Shown: positions 56,201 through 58,965 of the stretch, piece after piece
Layout: each line of letters opens with the position of its first letter
How positions within the stretch are numbered: position 1 is the first letter of the stretch
Assembly: GCF_003286085.1 (NCBI RefSeq)
Contig: NW_020825289.1
Coordinates: 10,106,001-10,170,000, forward strand
Origin: Drosophila persimilis
Taxonomy: Eukaryota > Arthropoda > Insecta > Diptera > Drosophilidae
Direction of reading: 5' to 3'
DNA length: 64,000 nucleotides
The notes under the pieces: model-generated
What the model saw: the letters and a program-made list of their open reading frames with translations, nothing else
What the model was told of the DNA's origin: nothing
The model's database searches: none
Position numbers and translations under genes: made by a program

Positions 56201-56742
56201 TTGCAGATCGACAACGACATACTGCTGCGTCGATCCTCCTCTCTGAGGCAAGGCCTTCCCAGCGTGGGCGTCAGTCATGGCCGGCGAAAGTCCTCGCTGG
56301 AGGAGATCGGCATCAGCCATTTCACGACCCTGATGCAGGCCACGAATCACAGCAACCCCATCAAGATCTCGCTCAATGGCAGCATAGGCATGGAGGTAAG
56401 TTCTAATCGCGCACAGATCATATGAATCCTATTGACGACTAACGCCTGTGCTAGAATCAGATTTCTCTCCAGGTCACCCCGCCAGAGGAGCCCACACCCA
56501 TGCTGGGCGTGCCCTGCATGATGGGTGGCGGTGGCGGCGGCGGCATAAACCCATCCGGGACTGGATCCTCAACTAGTGGCATGCTGGGGGCTGGCTCTTC
56601 GCTGGCGATCAACACGGCTGACCTGGGGCCAGGACCCAGCACCTCATCGGGGGCCGGTAGCTCCCTGCAGCCCCAGGACTCGCTTGGCCCCCAGTCTTCG
56701 CAGGTGTCGTCGCCGCAGCATCTGCAGGGAACGATTGTATGA
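17166..56742 (+). CDS. SLO2: SLO2 sodium-activated-type potassium channel (28 coding exons, long isoform)
   Basis: Plasma-membrane K+ channel alpha subunit of the Slo2 (Slack/Slick, KCNT) family; four subunits form a channel gated by intracellular ions. My join, in phase throughout, is 17166-17276, 23484-23677, 39895-39974, 40473-40572, 40647-40845, 40903-40977, 41039-41122, 41200-41294, 41356-41539, 42734-42997, 43085-43263, 43400-43540, 44322-44471, 44574-44827, 47999-48310, 48376-48526, 49064-49603, 50213-50318, 50385-50600, 50659-50822, 50888-50999, 51072-51257, 51331-51462, 53959-54150, 54546-54751, 54823-55168, 56207-56395, 56473-56742. This gives 5232 nt and about 1743 residues. S1-S6 lie at about 130-375 with filter TVGYGD near residue 350. 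RCK1 is at about 390-690 and RCK2 at about 1075-1340. Long low-complexity inserts lie between and after them. S4 lacks the regular arginines of voltage-gated channels, as in Slo2. Introns host five groups of other sequences. Exon ends with weak donors (21 and 26) are the least certain. Confidence 0.9.
17761..17782. repeat. CA dinucleotide microsatellite
   Basis: Eleven perfect CA units in SLO2 intron 1. Confidence 0.95.
18038..18833 (-). pseudogene. Decayed gustatory receptor (Gr47a-like by position)
   Basis: The 3' part (18038 to about 18380) is open and has gustatory-receptor character. It carries a membrane segment ([16 protein letters not shown]), an amphipathic linker with [10 protein letters not shown], and the last membrane segment [20 protein letters not shown] followed by CWLQGDY. 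Upstream, receptor-like pieces such as [19 protein letters not shown] (around 18430-18500) and ARQSLVD-like text near 18770 lie in other frames. At least four frame changes and a stop separate the pieces, and the N-terminal membrane segments are missing. Short GT..AG pairs exist (for example a 43-53 base one starting GTGAGTACG) but do not restore one receptor. Gr47a is, from memory, next to SLO2 in D. melanogaster, hence the suggestion. The pieces near 18520-18700 ([13 protein letters not shown]) are less clearly receptor-derived. Confidence 0.55.
19000..20400. other. Intronic non-coding stretch
   Basis: Nothing recognisable except an ACC trinucleotide run near 19.82 kb. The frames at 19585-19978 on both strands follow that repeat and adjacent composition and have no domain. 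Confidence 0.5.
19817..19842. repeat. ACC trinucleotide microsatellite
   Basis: About eight ACC units. Confidence 0.85.
20419..20826 (-). CDS. Small secreted Kunitz-like protein
   Basis: 135 residues from ATG at 20826; the frame also extends upstream, but only to a TTG. The start is chosen because it gives a clean signal peptide ([19 protein letters not shown]). The mature N-terminal half holds six cysteines spaced C-x13-C-x13-C-x5-C-x9-C-x3-C, ending CQTNC. The closing C-x3-C and the order resemble the Kunitz/BPTI fold, but the spacing departs from the classic C-x8-C-x15-C-x7-C-x12-C-x3-C. The C-terminal half is Thr/Pro-rich with a basic tail ([12 protein letters not shown]), possibly a glycosylated stalk. 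It is a single exon on the strand opposite SLO2, inside SLO2 intron 1. Such proteins are common among fly seminal and other secreted factors; a protease-inhibitor role is only inferred. Confidence 0.7.
   Translation of the reverse strand: MGNMLRLSLLLAAIMIVQSKRSSQRKLSVEELCYLPTVISQYRRAVCHPPIWVWTVRKWKCRQGLTCVQGYQTRQECQTNCIDMVTESTESTKQTEPTVFTIRETEQLPPMTPDPNYTGPRTRRPRRTRKPYTVP
20860..21570. other. Intronic non-coding stretch
   Basis: No gene or repeat that I can support; short frames only. Confidence 0.5.
21580..21848 (+). mobile_element. DINE-1/INE-1-like non-autonomous element, degraded copy
   Basis: Starts with TATACCCGATACTC, contains the block CCCCATAAAGAATATATATTC followed by TTGATCAGCATCAATAGCCG, then a CTGTCTGTCTG run, and ends TATCGGGTATA followed by ACAACGTTCCCCTCGTTT. 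The 11-base ends (21580-21590 and 21815-21825) are perfect inverted repeats. This pattern matches the abundant DINE-1/INE-1 class of Helitron-related repeats as I know them. The copy is about 250 bases, shorter than full elements, so it is internally deleted. The exact family name in this species cannot be fixed without a library. Confidence 0.7.
21849..23460. other. Intronic non-coding stretch
   Basis: No gene seen. Contains four tandem CAAT units near 22.2 kb and an AC microsatellite near 23.08 kb. The frame entering the SLO2 exon from 23193 is open by chance up to the acceptor at 23483. Confidence 0.5.
23069..23094. repeat. AC dinucleotide microsatellite
   Basis: About thirteen AC units. 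Confidence 0.95.
23484..23677 (+). CDS. SLO2: SLO2 coding exon 2
   Basis: Begins after CATAACCTGCAG and encodes a very basic Arg/Gln/Lys stretch ([16 protein letters not shown]) then a segment ending [10 protein letters not shown]; the last residue is split AG|A with the exon at 39895. The frame also stays open upstream to an ATG at 23448 ([12 protein letters not shown]) and further, so an isoform starting within an extended exon is possible. Confidence 0.8.
23678..24650. other. Intronic stretch before the micro-ORF cluster
   Basis: No gene seen. The frame at 24199-24429 has no signal or domain. Confidence 0.45.
24659..24793 (+). CDS. 44-residue single-pass membrane microprotein with Lys-rich tail
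   Basis: ATG to TAA, 44 codons. A short lead (MNMLCERVS), a hydrophobic segment [14 protein letters not shown] containing G-TLV-G, then a charged tail made of KD and KK repeats ending DKKGKK. First member of the local G-x-x-x-G family. A donor-like GTGAGT follows at 24849 and an acceptor-like AG near 25096, so it may share a transcript with the 59-codon ORF downstream. Function unknown; probably an organelle or ER membrane microprotein. Confidence 0.6.
   Translation: MNMLCERVSAILAGTLVGMWYAKTFPAEKDAKDSKDKKDKKGKK
25130..25309 (+). CDS. 59-residue Cys-rich single-pass membrane microprotein
   Basis: ATG to TAG, 59 codons. An N-terminal basic, Cys-containing part ([17 protein letters not shown]), the motif [12 protein letters not shown], a membrane segment [11 protein letters not shown] with G-VGL-G, and a Lys-rich end. 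The LNCVxCNRL motif recurs in the 121-residue ORF on the other strand at 26268-26633, which marks the two as paralogues. AATAAA follows at 25644. No known family recognised. Confidence 0.65.
   Translation: MPCCKRNEIRRNPCRSPSILARLNCVECNRLLIFMVGVGLGALYIRKFNEAPQTDKKKK
25644..25649 (+). terminator. Poly(A) signal after the 59-residue ORF
   Basis: AATAAA 335 bases after the stop; a second AATAAA lies near 25.70 kb. Confidence 0.35.
25700..26165. other. Spacer between convergent small genes
   Basis: AT-rich, no frame of note. The part near 25.85-25.99 kb looks like an old dispersed repeat (CCCCCTGCACACTCGCTTCG block), but I cannot name it. Confidence 0.3.
26172..26177 (-). terminator. Poly(A) signal of the 121-residue gene
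   Basis: TTTATT on the plus strand reads AATAAA on the minus strand, 91 bases past the stop codon. Confidence 0.45.
26268..26633 (-). CDS. 121-residue Cys/Pro-rich membrane protein with Lys/Glu tail
   Basis: ATG at 26633 to TGA at 26270. Three parts can be seen. Residues 1-30 are Cys/Pro-rich ([20 protein letters not shown]). Residues 35-55 hold [22 protein letters not shown], with G-AGI-G inside a membrane segment (written here as two parts, LNCVPCNRL and [13 protein letters not shown]). Residues 60-121 are a long Lys/Glu/Gln helix, likely coiled coil ([20 protein letters not shown]). It shares LNCVxCNRL and the glycine motif with the 59-residue ORF but is on the opposite strand. Function unknown. 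The plus-strand frames over it are shadows. Confidence 0.75.
   Translation of the reverse strand: MCKRPACPPPKSQCPPKPQCPPPPCKPGPTLWSKLNCVPCNRLAFFLVGAGIGLYYDQMKQEMKKAQEEAAKQAQKTPKELEKEKKERDKKEKERKEKEKKEKAQQEKERKEREKKEKEKK
26634..26920. promoter_or_regulatory. Divergent intergenic region of the micro-ORF cluster
   Basis: About 290 bases between the minus-strand 121-residue gene and the plus-strand micro-ORF series. It must hold both promoters if both are transcribed. No TATA box is clear. Confidence 0.35.
26921..26986 (+). CDS. 21-residue membrane micropeptide
   Basis: ATG..TAA of 21 codons: [20 protein letters not shown] plus one Met. The membrane segment carries G-GIV-G. Two donor-like sites lie at the stop (AT|GTAAAG and AAAG|GTAAAT), and an acceptor TTTCAG at 27060-27065 precedes the next micro-ORF. 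The transcript therefore probably runs on into the 27086 ORF. Too short for ordinary gene finders; the call rests on similarity to the neighbouring copies. Confidence 0.65.
   Translation: MDRLLTLLVGGIVGYIIGKKM
27086..27157 (+). CDS. 23-residue membrane micropeptide
   Basis: Starts MESSWLLTF, core [13 protein letters not shown]. It differs from the copies at 27299 and 28052 by few residues. The intron-like GTGAGA (27165) to ACAG (27259) lies directly after the stop and leads to the exon holding the next micro-ORF. Confidence 0.7.
   Translation: MESSWLLTFIVGCIVGYLVGKNY
27299..27370 (+). CDS. 23-residue membrane micropeptide
   Basis: Starts MELDWVLTF, core [13 protein letters not shown], stop TAG. 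It has the same length and ending as the 27086 copy. It is followed 76 bases later by the 21-codon ORF at 27447, a pair that is repeated at 28255/28384. Confidence 0.7.
   Translation: MELDWVLTFVIGCLVGYLIAKNL
27447..27512 (+). CDS. 21-residue membrane micropeptide, MTH subtype
   Basis: [20 protein letters not shown] plus a final Cys. It has G-IVI-G and a Cys/Arg tail. Clearly paralogous to the ORF at 28384 ([10 protein letters not shown].., tail CRRC). Confidence 0.7.
   Translation: MTHVISFALGIVIGLMLCKRC
27513..28050. other. Spacer inside the micro-ORF cluster
   Basis: Probably 3' UTR of the first series and promoter of the second. A 91-codon plus frame (27437-27712) runs across the 27447 ORF in another phase and has no support. 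Confidence 0.35.
28052..28187 (+). CDS. 22-residue membrane micropeptide split by an intron before the last codons
   Basis: Join 28052-28113 and 28181-28187. Starts MEWLLTF, core [13 protein letters not shown], ending Ser-Arg-stop after splicing. The 67-base intron (GTGCGT..CTAAT..CCCTCAG) gives an ending SR that matches the ending TR of the neighbour at 28255. Unspliced, the frame would run 37 codons to TAA at 28163-28165. The parallel with the neighbour favours splicing. Confidence 0.65.
28255..28377 (+). CDS. 22-residue membrane micropeptide with intron before the stop codon
   Basis: Join 28255-28320 and 28375-28377. Starts MQRFLTF, core [13 protein letters not shown], ending Thr-Arg, with the stop TAA alone in the next exon. 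The 54-base intron (GTAAGT..TTTCTATTGCAG) is consensus at both ends and has no in-frame stop, so retention would add 18 residues to the same TAA. The downstream exon also holds the 28384 ORF, six bases later. Confidence 0.7.
   Translation: MQRFLTFIVGGIVGYLIAKNTRVSDMFWDCYSLFLLFLLQ
28384..28455 (+). CDS. 23-residue membrane micropeptide, MTH subtype
   Basis: [20 protein letters not shown] then a Cys-Gly-Ser end. G-VWV-G core. Starts six bases after the stop of the preceding micro-ORF, so both must be on one mRNA if the upstream intron is used. AATAAA at 28543. Confidence 0.7.
   Translation: MTHLICFGLGVWVGMLMCRRCGS
28543..28548 (+). terminator. Poly(A) signal closing the micro-ORF cluster
   Basis: AATAAA 88 bases after the last micro-ORF stop. 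Confidence 0.5.
28560..36650. other. Long SLO2 intronic stretch
   Basis: No gene I can support over 8 kb. A 239-codon plus frame at 33454-34173 has no domain, no signal and strong overlap with minus frames. The part from about 30.05 to 30.48 kb has 5'-UTR-like composition (A-rich with AACGCTCG motifs), which could mark an internal SLO2 promoter, but nothing proves it. Short repeats include GATTCC/GGATTC units at 34.52-34.56 kb. Confidence 0.4.
36669..36760 (+). CDS. SLO2: SLO2 alternative first coding exon (short isoform)
   Basis: ATG at 36669 (a second in frame at 36690) opens a frame ending [10 protein letters not shown] with donor CCCAG|GTAAGC in phase 2. This is the same phase as the end of exon 2 at 23677, whose product also ends IPR. 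Spliced to 39895 it reads DRIPR-VRVEYY, the normal Slo2 entry. It replaces exons 1-2 and would come from its own promoter near 36.5 kb. Confidence 0.8.
36761..39890. other. SLO2 intronic stretch
   Basis: No gene seen. Contains a GGGCCT/GGGCCA palindromic repeat at 37.49-37.52 kb. Confidence 0.5.
37488..37525. repeat. CCTGGG / CCAGGG self-complementary hexamer repeat
   Basis: Three CTGGGC units followed by three CCAGGG units, so the two halves are near inverted complements. Confidence 0.85.
39895..39974 (+). CDS. SLO2: SLO2 coding exon 3
   Basis: Encodes [19 protein letters not shown] then IKNQRS, the conserved Slo2 cytoplasmic N-terminal signature just before S1. All alternative N-termini splice into it. 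Confidence 0.95.
40107..40140. other. Intron segment without features
   Basis: Part of the intron between exons 3 and 4 (39975-40472). It contains a CAGACAGA run near 40.2 kb and a repeated GTATTC near 40.38 kb; otherwise nothing is seen. Confidence 0.3.
40473..40572 (+). CDS. SLO2: SLO2 coding exon 4, S1 segment
   Basis: Encodes [20 protein letters not shown] and RVILDKNP, the first membrane segment. The acceptor (CGAAAAG) is weak, but phase and homology fix the boundary. Confidence 0.9.
40647..40845 (+). CDS. SLO2: SLO2 coding exon 5, S1-S2 loop and S2
   Basis: Extracellular loop with [11 protein letters not shown] then S2 ([20 protein letters not shown]). Cys-containing CYGCEVG start. 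Confidence 0.95.
40903..40977 (+). CDS. SLO2: SLO2 coding exon 6, S3 segment
   Basis: 25 codons: [20 protein letters not shown] then PFALT. Confidence 0.95.
41039..41122 (+). CDS. SLO2: SLO2 coding exon 7, S4 segment
   Basis: 28 codons: [20 protein letters not shown]. It lacks regularly spaced arginines, as in Slo2 channels that are not strongly voltage-gated. Confidence 0.95.
41200..41294 (+). CDS. SLO2: SLO2 coding exon 8, S4-S5 linker and S5
   Basis: [20 protein letters not shown] marks the linker and S5. Confidence 0.95.
41356..41539 (+). CDS. SLO2: SLO2 coding exon 9, pore and S6
   Basis: Pore helix [12 protein letters not shown], selectivity filter TVGYGD, then S6 ([17 protein letters not shown]). 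Confidence 0.97.
41540..42733. other. SLO2 intron 9
   Basis: 1.2 kb with no alternative exon that I can recognise. Confidence 0.5.
42734..42997 (+). CDS. SLO2: SLO2 coding exon 10, start of RCK1
   Basis: 88 codons beginning [20 protein letters not shown]; the RCK1 Rossmann strand is [20 protein letters not shown]. Confidence 0.95.
43085..43263 (+). CDS. SLO2: SLO2 coding exon 11, RCK1
   Basis: Encodes [20 protein letters not shown] and the following [15 protein letters not shown], a highly conserved part of RCK1. Confidence 0.95.
43400..43540 (+). CDS. SLO2: SLO2 coding exon 12, RCK1
   Basis: Encodes [20 protein letters not shown] then [11 protein letters not shown]. The exon start was set by the acceptor ATCGCCAG and phase. 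Confidence 0.93.
43541..44321. other. SLO2 intron 12
   Basis: 780 bases, no exon recognised. It contains a TGAGC repeat (four copies) near 43.69 kb. Confidence 0.45.
44322..44471 (+). CDS. SLO2: SLO2 coding exon 13, RCK1
   Basis: Encodes [20 protein letters not shown] and [15 protein letters not shown]. Confidence 0.95.
44574..44827 (+). CDS. SLO2: SLO2 coding exon 14, end of RCK1 and start of linker
   Basis: [20 protein letters not shown] followed by [18 protein letters not shown], then an Ala/Ser/Gly-rich linker. The donor is taken as ACTG|GTGGGT, which gives the phase needed by exon 15. Confidence 0.9.
44845..44898. repeat. TG microsatellite
   Basis: Interrupted GT run directly after SLO2 exon 14. 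Confidence 0.9.
45041..45085. repeat. CT-rich microsatellite
   Basis: Interrupted TC run with TG and TT steps. Confidence 0.85.
45613..45640. repeat. CA microsatellite
   Basis: About thirteen AC units. Confidence 0.9.
46101..46165. repeat. CCGCAT/CCGTAT/CCGCAA hexamer repeat
   Basis: Ten or so degenerate hexamers. They are read as Tyr-Pro-His-Pro in one plus frame. Confidence 0.85.
46461..46850 (+). mobile_element. Degenerate Ty3/gypsy retrotransposon pol fragment
   Basis: Translation in shifting frames shows hallmarks of the reverse transcriptase to RNase H junction of Ty3/gypsy elements. These are [20 protein letters not shown] with YRRF after it, an FKWT match, then [16 protein letters not shown]. 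Stops and frame changes break it (for example TAG at 46491-46493 and TAG after GRAFP), and a segment between the RT end and the connection motif is missing. It is a dead relic in sense orientation inside an SLO2 intron. The lineage (mdg1/412-like or other) cannot be told from this length. Confidence 0.85.
46896..46918. repeat. Perfect 8-base hairpin
   Basis: GATACCTT, seven bases, AAGGTATC. It lies just downstream of the retroelement fragment. Confidence 0.7.
46920..47998. other. SLO2 intron 14, second part
   Basis: No gene seen. A CA run lies at 47164-47183 and CAC-rich stretches near 47.57 kb. Sequence up to about 47.16 kb may be further decayed retroelement DNA. Confidence 0.4.
47164..47183. 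repeat. CA microsatellite
   Basis: Ten CA units. Confidence 0.9.
47999..48310 (+). CDS. SLO2: SLO2 coding exon 15, low-complexity linker
   Basis: Starts with [20 protein letters not shown], then Thr and Pro runs, Gly/Met/Ser-rich sequence and NQRR at the end; splices in phase with 48376. Confidence 0.9.
48376..48526 (+). CDS. SLO2: SLO2 coding exon 16, acidic linker
   Basis: [20 protein letters not shown] followed by an Asp/Glu cluster ([17 protein letters not shown]) and [11 protein letters not shown] likely regulatory inter-RCK segment. Confidence 0.92.
48527..49063. other. SLO2 intron 16
   Basis: 537 bases, AT-rich, no exon seen. Confidence 0.5.
49064..49603 (+). CDS. SLO2: SLO2 coding exon 17, fly-type inter-RCK insert
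   Basis: 180 codons. It has a recognisable core ([20 protein letters not shown] and [17 protein letters not shown]) and long Ala/Thr/Ser and Cys/Ser runs encoded by GCC/ACC/GCT/CAG-type repeats, ending [13 protein letters not shown]. It is absent as such from vertebrate Slo2. Confidence 0.85.
49604..50212. other. SLO2 intron 17
   Basis: 609 bases, no exon or gene seen. Confidence 0.5.
50213..50318 (+). CDS. SLO2: SLO2 coding exon 18
   Basis: 35 codons: [20 protein letters not shown] then [16 protein letters not shown] conserved lead-in to RCK2. Confidence 0.95.
50385..50600 (+). CDS. SLO2: SLO2 coding exon 19, RCK2
   Basis: [20 protein letters not shown] and [20 protein letters not shown] mark the RCK2 fold. 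Confidence 0.95.
50659..50822 (+). CDS. SLO2: SLO2 coding exon 20, RCK2
   Basis: [20 protein letters not shown] and [18 protein letters not shown]. Confidence 0.95.
50888..50999 (+). CDS. SLO2: SLO2 coding exon 21, RCK2
   Basis: [20 protein letters not shown] then [17 protein letters not shown]. It ends before an unusual donor GTCCGT. The following 72 bases are open in frame, so retention is possible. Confidence 0.88.
51072..51257 (+). CDS. SLO2: SLO2 coding exon 22, RCK2
   Basis: [20 protein letters not shown] and [20 protein letters not shown]. Confidence 0.95.
51331..51462 (+). CDS. SLO2: SLO2 coding exon 23, end of RCK2
   Basis: [20 protein letters not shown] and [14 protein letters not shown]. 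Ends phase 0 at CAT|GTGAGT. Confidence 0.95.
51721..51790. repeat. TCTA/TC pyrimidine microsatellite
   Basis: Mixed TCTA and TC units over about 70 bases. Confidence 0.85.
52149..52186. repeat. CT microsatellite
   Basis: CTCGCT units followed by a clean CT run. Confidence 0.9.
52919..52942. repeat. TG microsatellite
   Basis: Run of GT units. Confidence 0.9.
53959..54150 (+). CDS. SLO2: SLO2 coding exon 24, C-terminal tail
   Basis: [20 protein letters not shown] followed by a Ser/Pro/Gln-rich stretch, ending CSERKGSS before GTAAGT. Phase 0 at both ends, so it could be an optional cassette. Confidence 0.85.
54546..54751 (+). CDS. SLO2: SLO2 coding exon 25
   Basis: [20 protein letters not shown] and [16 protein letters not shown], then [20 protein letters not shown]; conserved C-terminal region of Slo2 channels. 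Confidence 0.92.
54823..55168 (+). CDS. SLO2: SLO2 coding exon 26
   Basis: [20 protein letters not shown], then an insect-type tail ending RGRSNSLR. The end is set by phase and by the fit with exon 27 ([12 protein letters not shown]). The donor GTTGGC is weak, and another phase-0 donor (ACG|GTGGTT) lies at 55139/55140. Confidence 0.75.
55169..56206. other. SLO2 intron 26
   Basis: 1.04 kb. Contains GCAGAG/GCAGAA and AACTGC repeats; no exon recognised. Confidence 0.45.
56207..56395 (+). CDS. SLO2: SLO2 coding exon 27
   Basis: 63 codons with phosphosite-like text [15 protein letters not shown] and [11 protein letters not shown]; both RRxSS motifs fit basophilic kinases. Phase 0 at both ends. 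Confidence 0.9.
56473..56742 (+). CDS. SLO2: SLO2 coding exon 28 with stop codon
   Basis: Starts [17 protein letters not shown], has a seven-Gly run and Gly/Ser-rich tail, and ends [13 protein letters not shown] (TGA 56740-56742). The ending resembles a PDZ-binding C-terminus (T-I-V). Confidence 0.92.
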   Translation, partial: VTPPEEPTPMLGVPCMMGGGGGGGINPSGTGSSTSGMLGAGSSLAINTADLGPGPSTSSGAGSSLQPQDSLGPQSSQVSSPQHLQGTIV

Positions 56743-58450
56743 TACAACCTGATGTGGGGGCGCCGTCTCCGCTCCTCCATGTCAAAGAACAAATGGATAT
56801 AGAACACGGCCGGCACACACAGACACACGCGTAGAGATAAGTTCTGAGAGTAAAAGTATTAGGAGAGACCAACCAACCCACCCCCAACGTCTGTGGTGTG
56901 CGTCCCAGTCCCTCTCCCTTTTTAGACGAGCCCTGCATAGGGAAGGGTTTAGCTACGGATATAGTGCGATAGATTTCCATAGCGTAGAAACGTCTATAAG
57001 GAACATGCATATAGTATAGGAATAATTACGAGTATATGCTTTACAAACAACAAACAACAAGCAACAAAAGTTGAGGCAAATTGTGTTTTGGGAACAAGAT
57101 ATGTAGTTAAACTATTGGATAGATTGGATGATGATTTGGCTAACTGTACATATATATCTGAGCCTAGTTCTAAGTACCCGATTCGTTTCTAGCATATCCG
57201 AGGAGCATAGCAAACTATCAAATTCTCAAGCCCCTGTATCTGTGTGTACCCTAGGTATATCCCACATACATATATGCAAGTCCTATTCGGATTTTGGTCG
57301 GCTTAACTTCCTCCCACATACATATAATATACCACATATAGATACTTGTCTGAAGGTGCTATCAATGTCATGTACTATACACATACACACGAAAAACATC
57401 CCAAGTTTTGTAAAACTCTTTGAATTGTTTTACACAATTGTAAAAACAAAGGCAAATGAAAGAAAAACAAACTAAACAGGAAACGGTTTTCATAACATAG
57501 TTTGGAACGGGCTTTGGTATACTCTAATGCTTTACGAAACCAACCAAAAAACTTATATATACATATAGAAGCAAGGAATTTGTATATATACACTGTATAT
57601 TAGAACCAACCAACATTCAAGGAAGCATTAAAAGAGCAAAACTAAAACAACTATTAAAACTTAAGAATACCATACGGAATACGGAATACGGAAAACGCAA
57701 AACAACAGAAGCTAGGATCTAGAGCTTAGAGTTATTCTATAGTTAAGAGTAGTATCCACCTAAATACCTTACATACATACCATACCATACCTATAACGCC
57801 GACACATCGAGAGTGTCGGCCACTGTACCAAATACCATGAGCTATACACACACACCCCAGTAGCATAGTGTTAGGAAACGCAACCCCAACTCAATTGAAT
57901 TTCGAAGAAACGTCCCAATTATATAGCCTCTATAGGTAGTAGCTAGAGAAAACACACATCCCCTCACACACTTGAAAATGTTAGTTAAAGCACAAAAAGC
58001 AGTTTTTTAAGGAAATTTTACTCAACATTGCCGATGACGGTGAGGGTGAGGAAGATGAAATGCATTCCAGTGTCTCAAAAGAAAGCCTAGTTAAGCATAT
58101 GCCTGTCACACCAGATACTTATTTACATAGATCTGTACAAACCAGCATTCATATACCCACTGTATGTACTTAGGTGAGAATGTATCTGTGTAAGAACTAG
58201 CACTTAGATCGAACCGATGTCTCAATGTACAAAAGATAGATAACTAATCCGCATCTGGCACCTGGCATTGGCATCATTAGAGTTTTAGTGTGGACTAGAA
58301 TATAAACTTGCTGTAATATTTATCGATGCTCTTTAAGGCATGCCGAACAGAACTCACAATAAACTCAAAATATATAGTTGGAAATATTGTATTGCGAACG
58401 AAGTCATTTCATGTTCTGAGCTGTATAATAAACCGAACATAGTAGGTTGT
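56743..58450 (+). other. SLO2: SLO2 3' UTR
   Basis: AT-rich, no coding potential. It runs from the TGA to AATAAA signals at 58358 and 58427. The extent is inferred from these signals and from the convergent Ndg 3' end. Confidence 0.6.
58427..58432 (+). terminator. SLO2: Poly(A) signal, SLO2
   Basis: AATAAA; an alternative copy lies at 58358-58363. Confidence 0.45.
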
Positions 58451-58541
58451 ATTCCTGTATATCCTGTATATCTAGCAGTGAAACTTGGATATCAGACTAC
58501 TTAGTTGTGTTTAATCTCTAGACCCACGCCGGGTGCTTACT

Positions 58542-58547
58542 TTTATT
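58542..58547 (-). terminator. Ndg: Poly(A) signal, Ndg
   Basis: TTTATT on the plus strand (AATAAA on minus), about 155 bases past the Ndg stop. The two 3' ends are about 100 bases apart. Confidence 0.5.
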
Positions 58548-58700
58548 TTATTAAGTTTTGAGTAGCTTTACATAAAATGGCACACAGGCATTCCTAGTTA
58601 GTACATTTAATTTAGTTAGCGTTTCTTAACTCATTGTTTCTTTGTGTTTTTGGTTCTGTATACGTATCGAAAAATAATGTCAATTTAGTTGAATATTGAC

Positions 58701-58965
58701 TTAGTAGCCGGGATAGGGCGATGGCTGCAGACTGCAGCCGGTGGAGGCGCTGGTGCACTTGCAGCTCTTGCCCGAAGGAGCCTTGCGGTTCACCAGACAG
58801 AGCCGGGCGTCTGTGCAGCCGCCGTTGTTGATCTGGCAGGGGCTCTGGTACTGCGGACAGTTCTGCTCCACGACCGTCATGCCGTACATCTTGTGGCTGC
58901 CAAAGAACGGGGTCTGTATTGGCTTCTGGCGGGTACCCAGGGCATCCACGCTCTCCAGTTTTTTG
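58701..58965 (-). CDS. Ndg: Ndg last exon: propeller end and C-terminal EGF
   Basis: [13 protein letters not shown], then [20 protein letters not shown] and [10 protein letters not shown], ending SPYPGY-TAA. Confidence 0.95.
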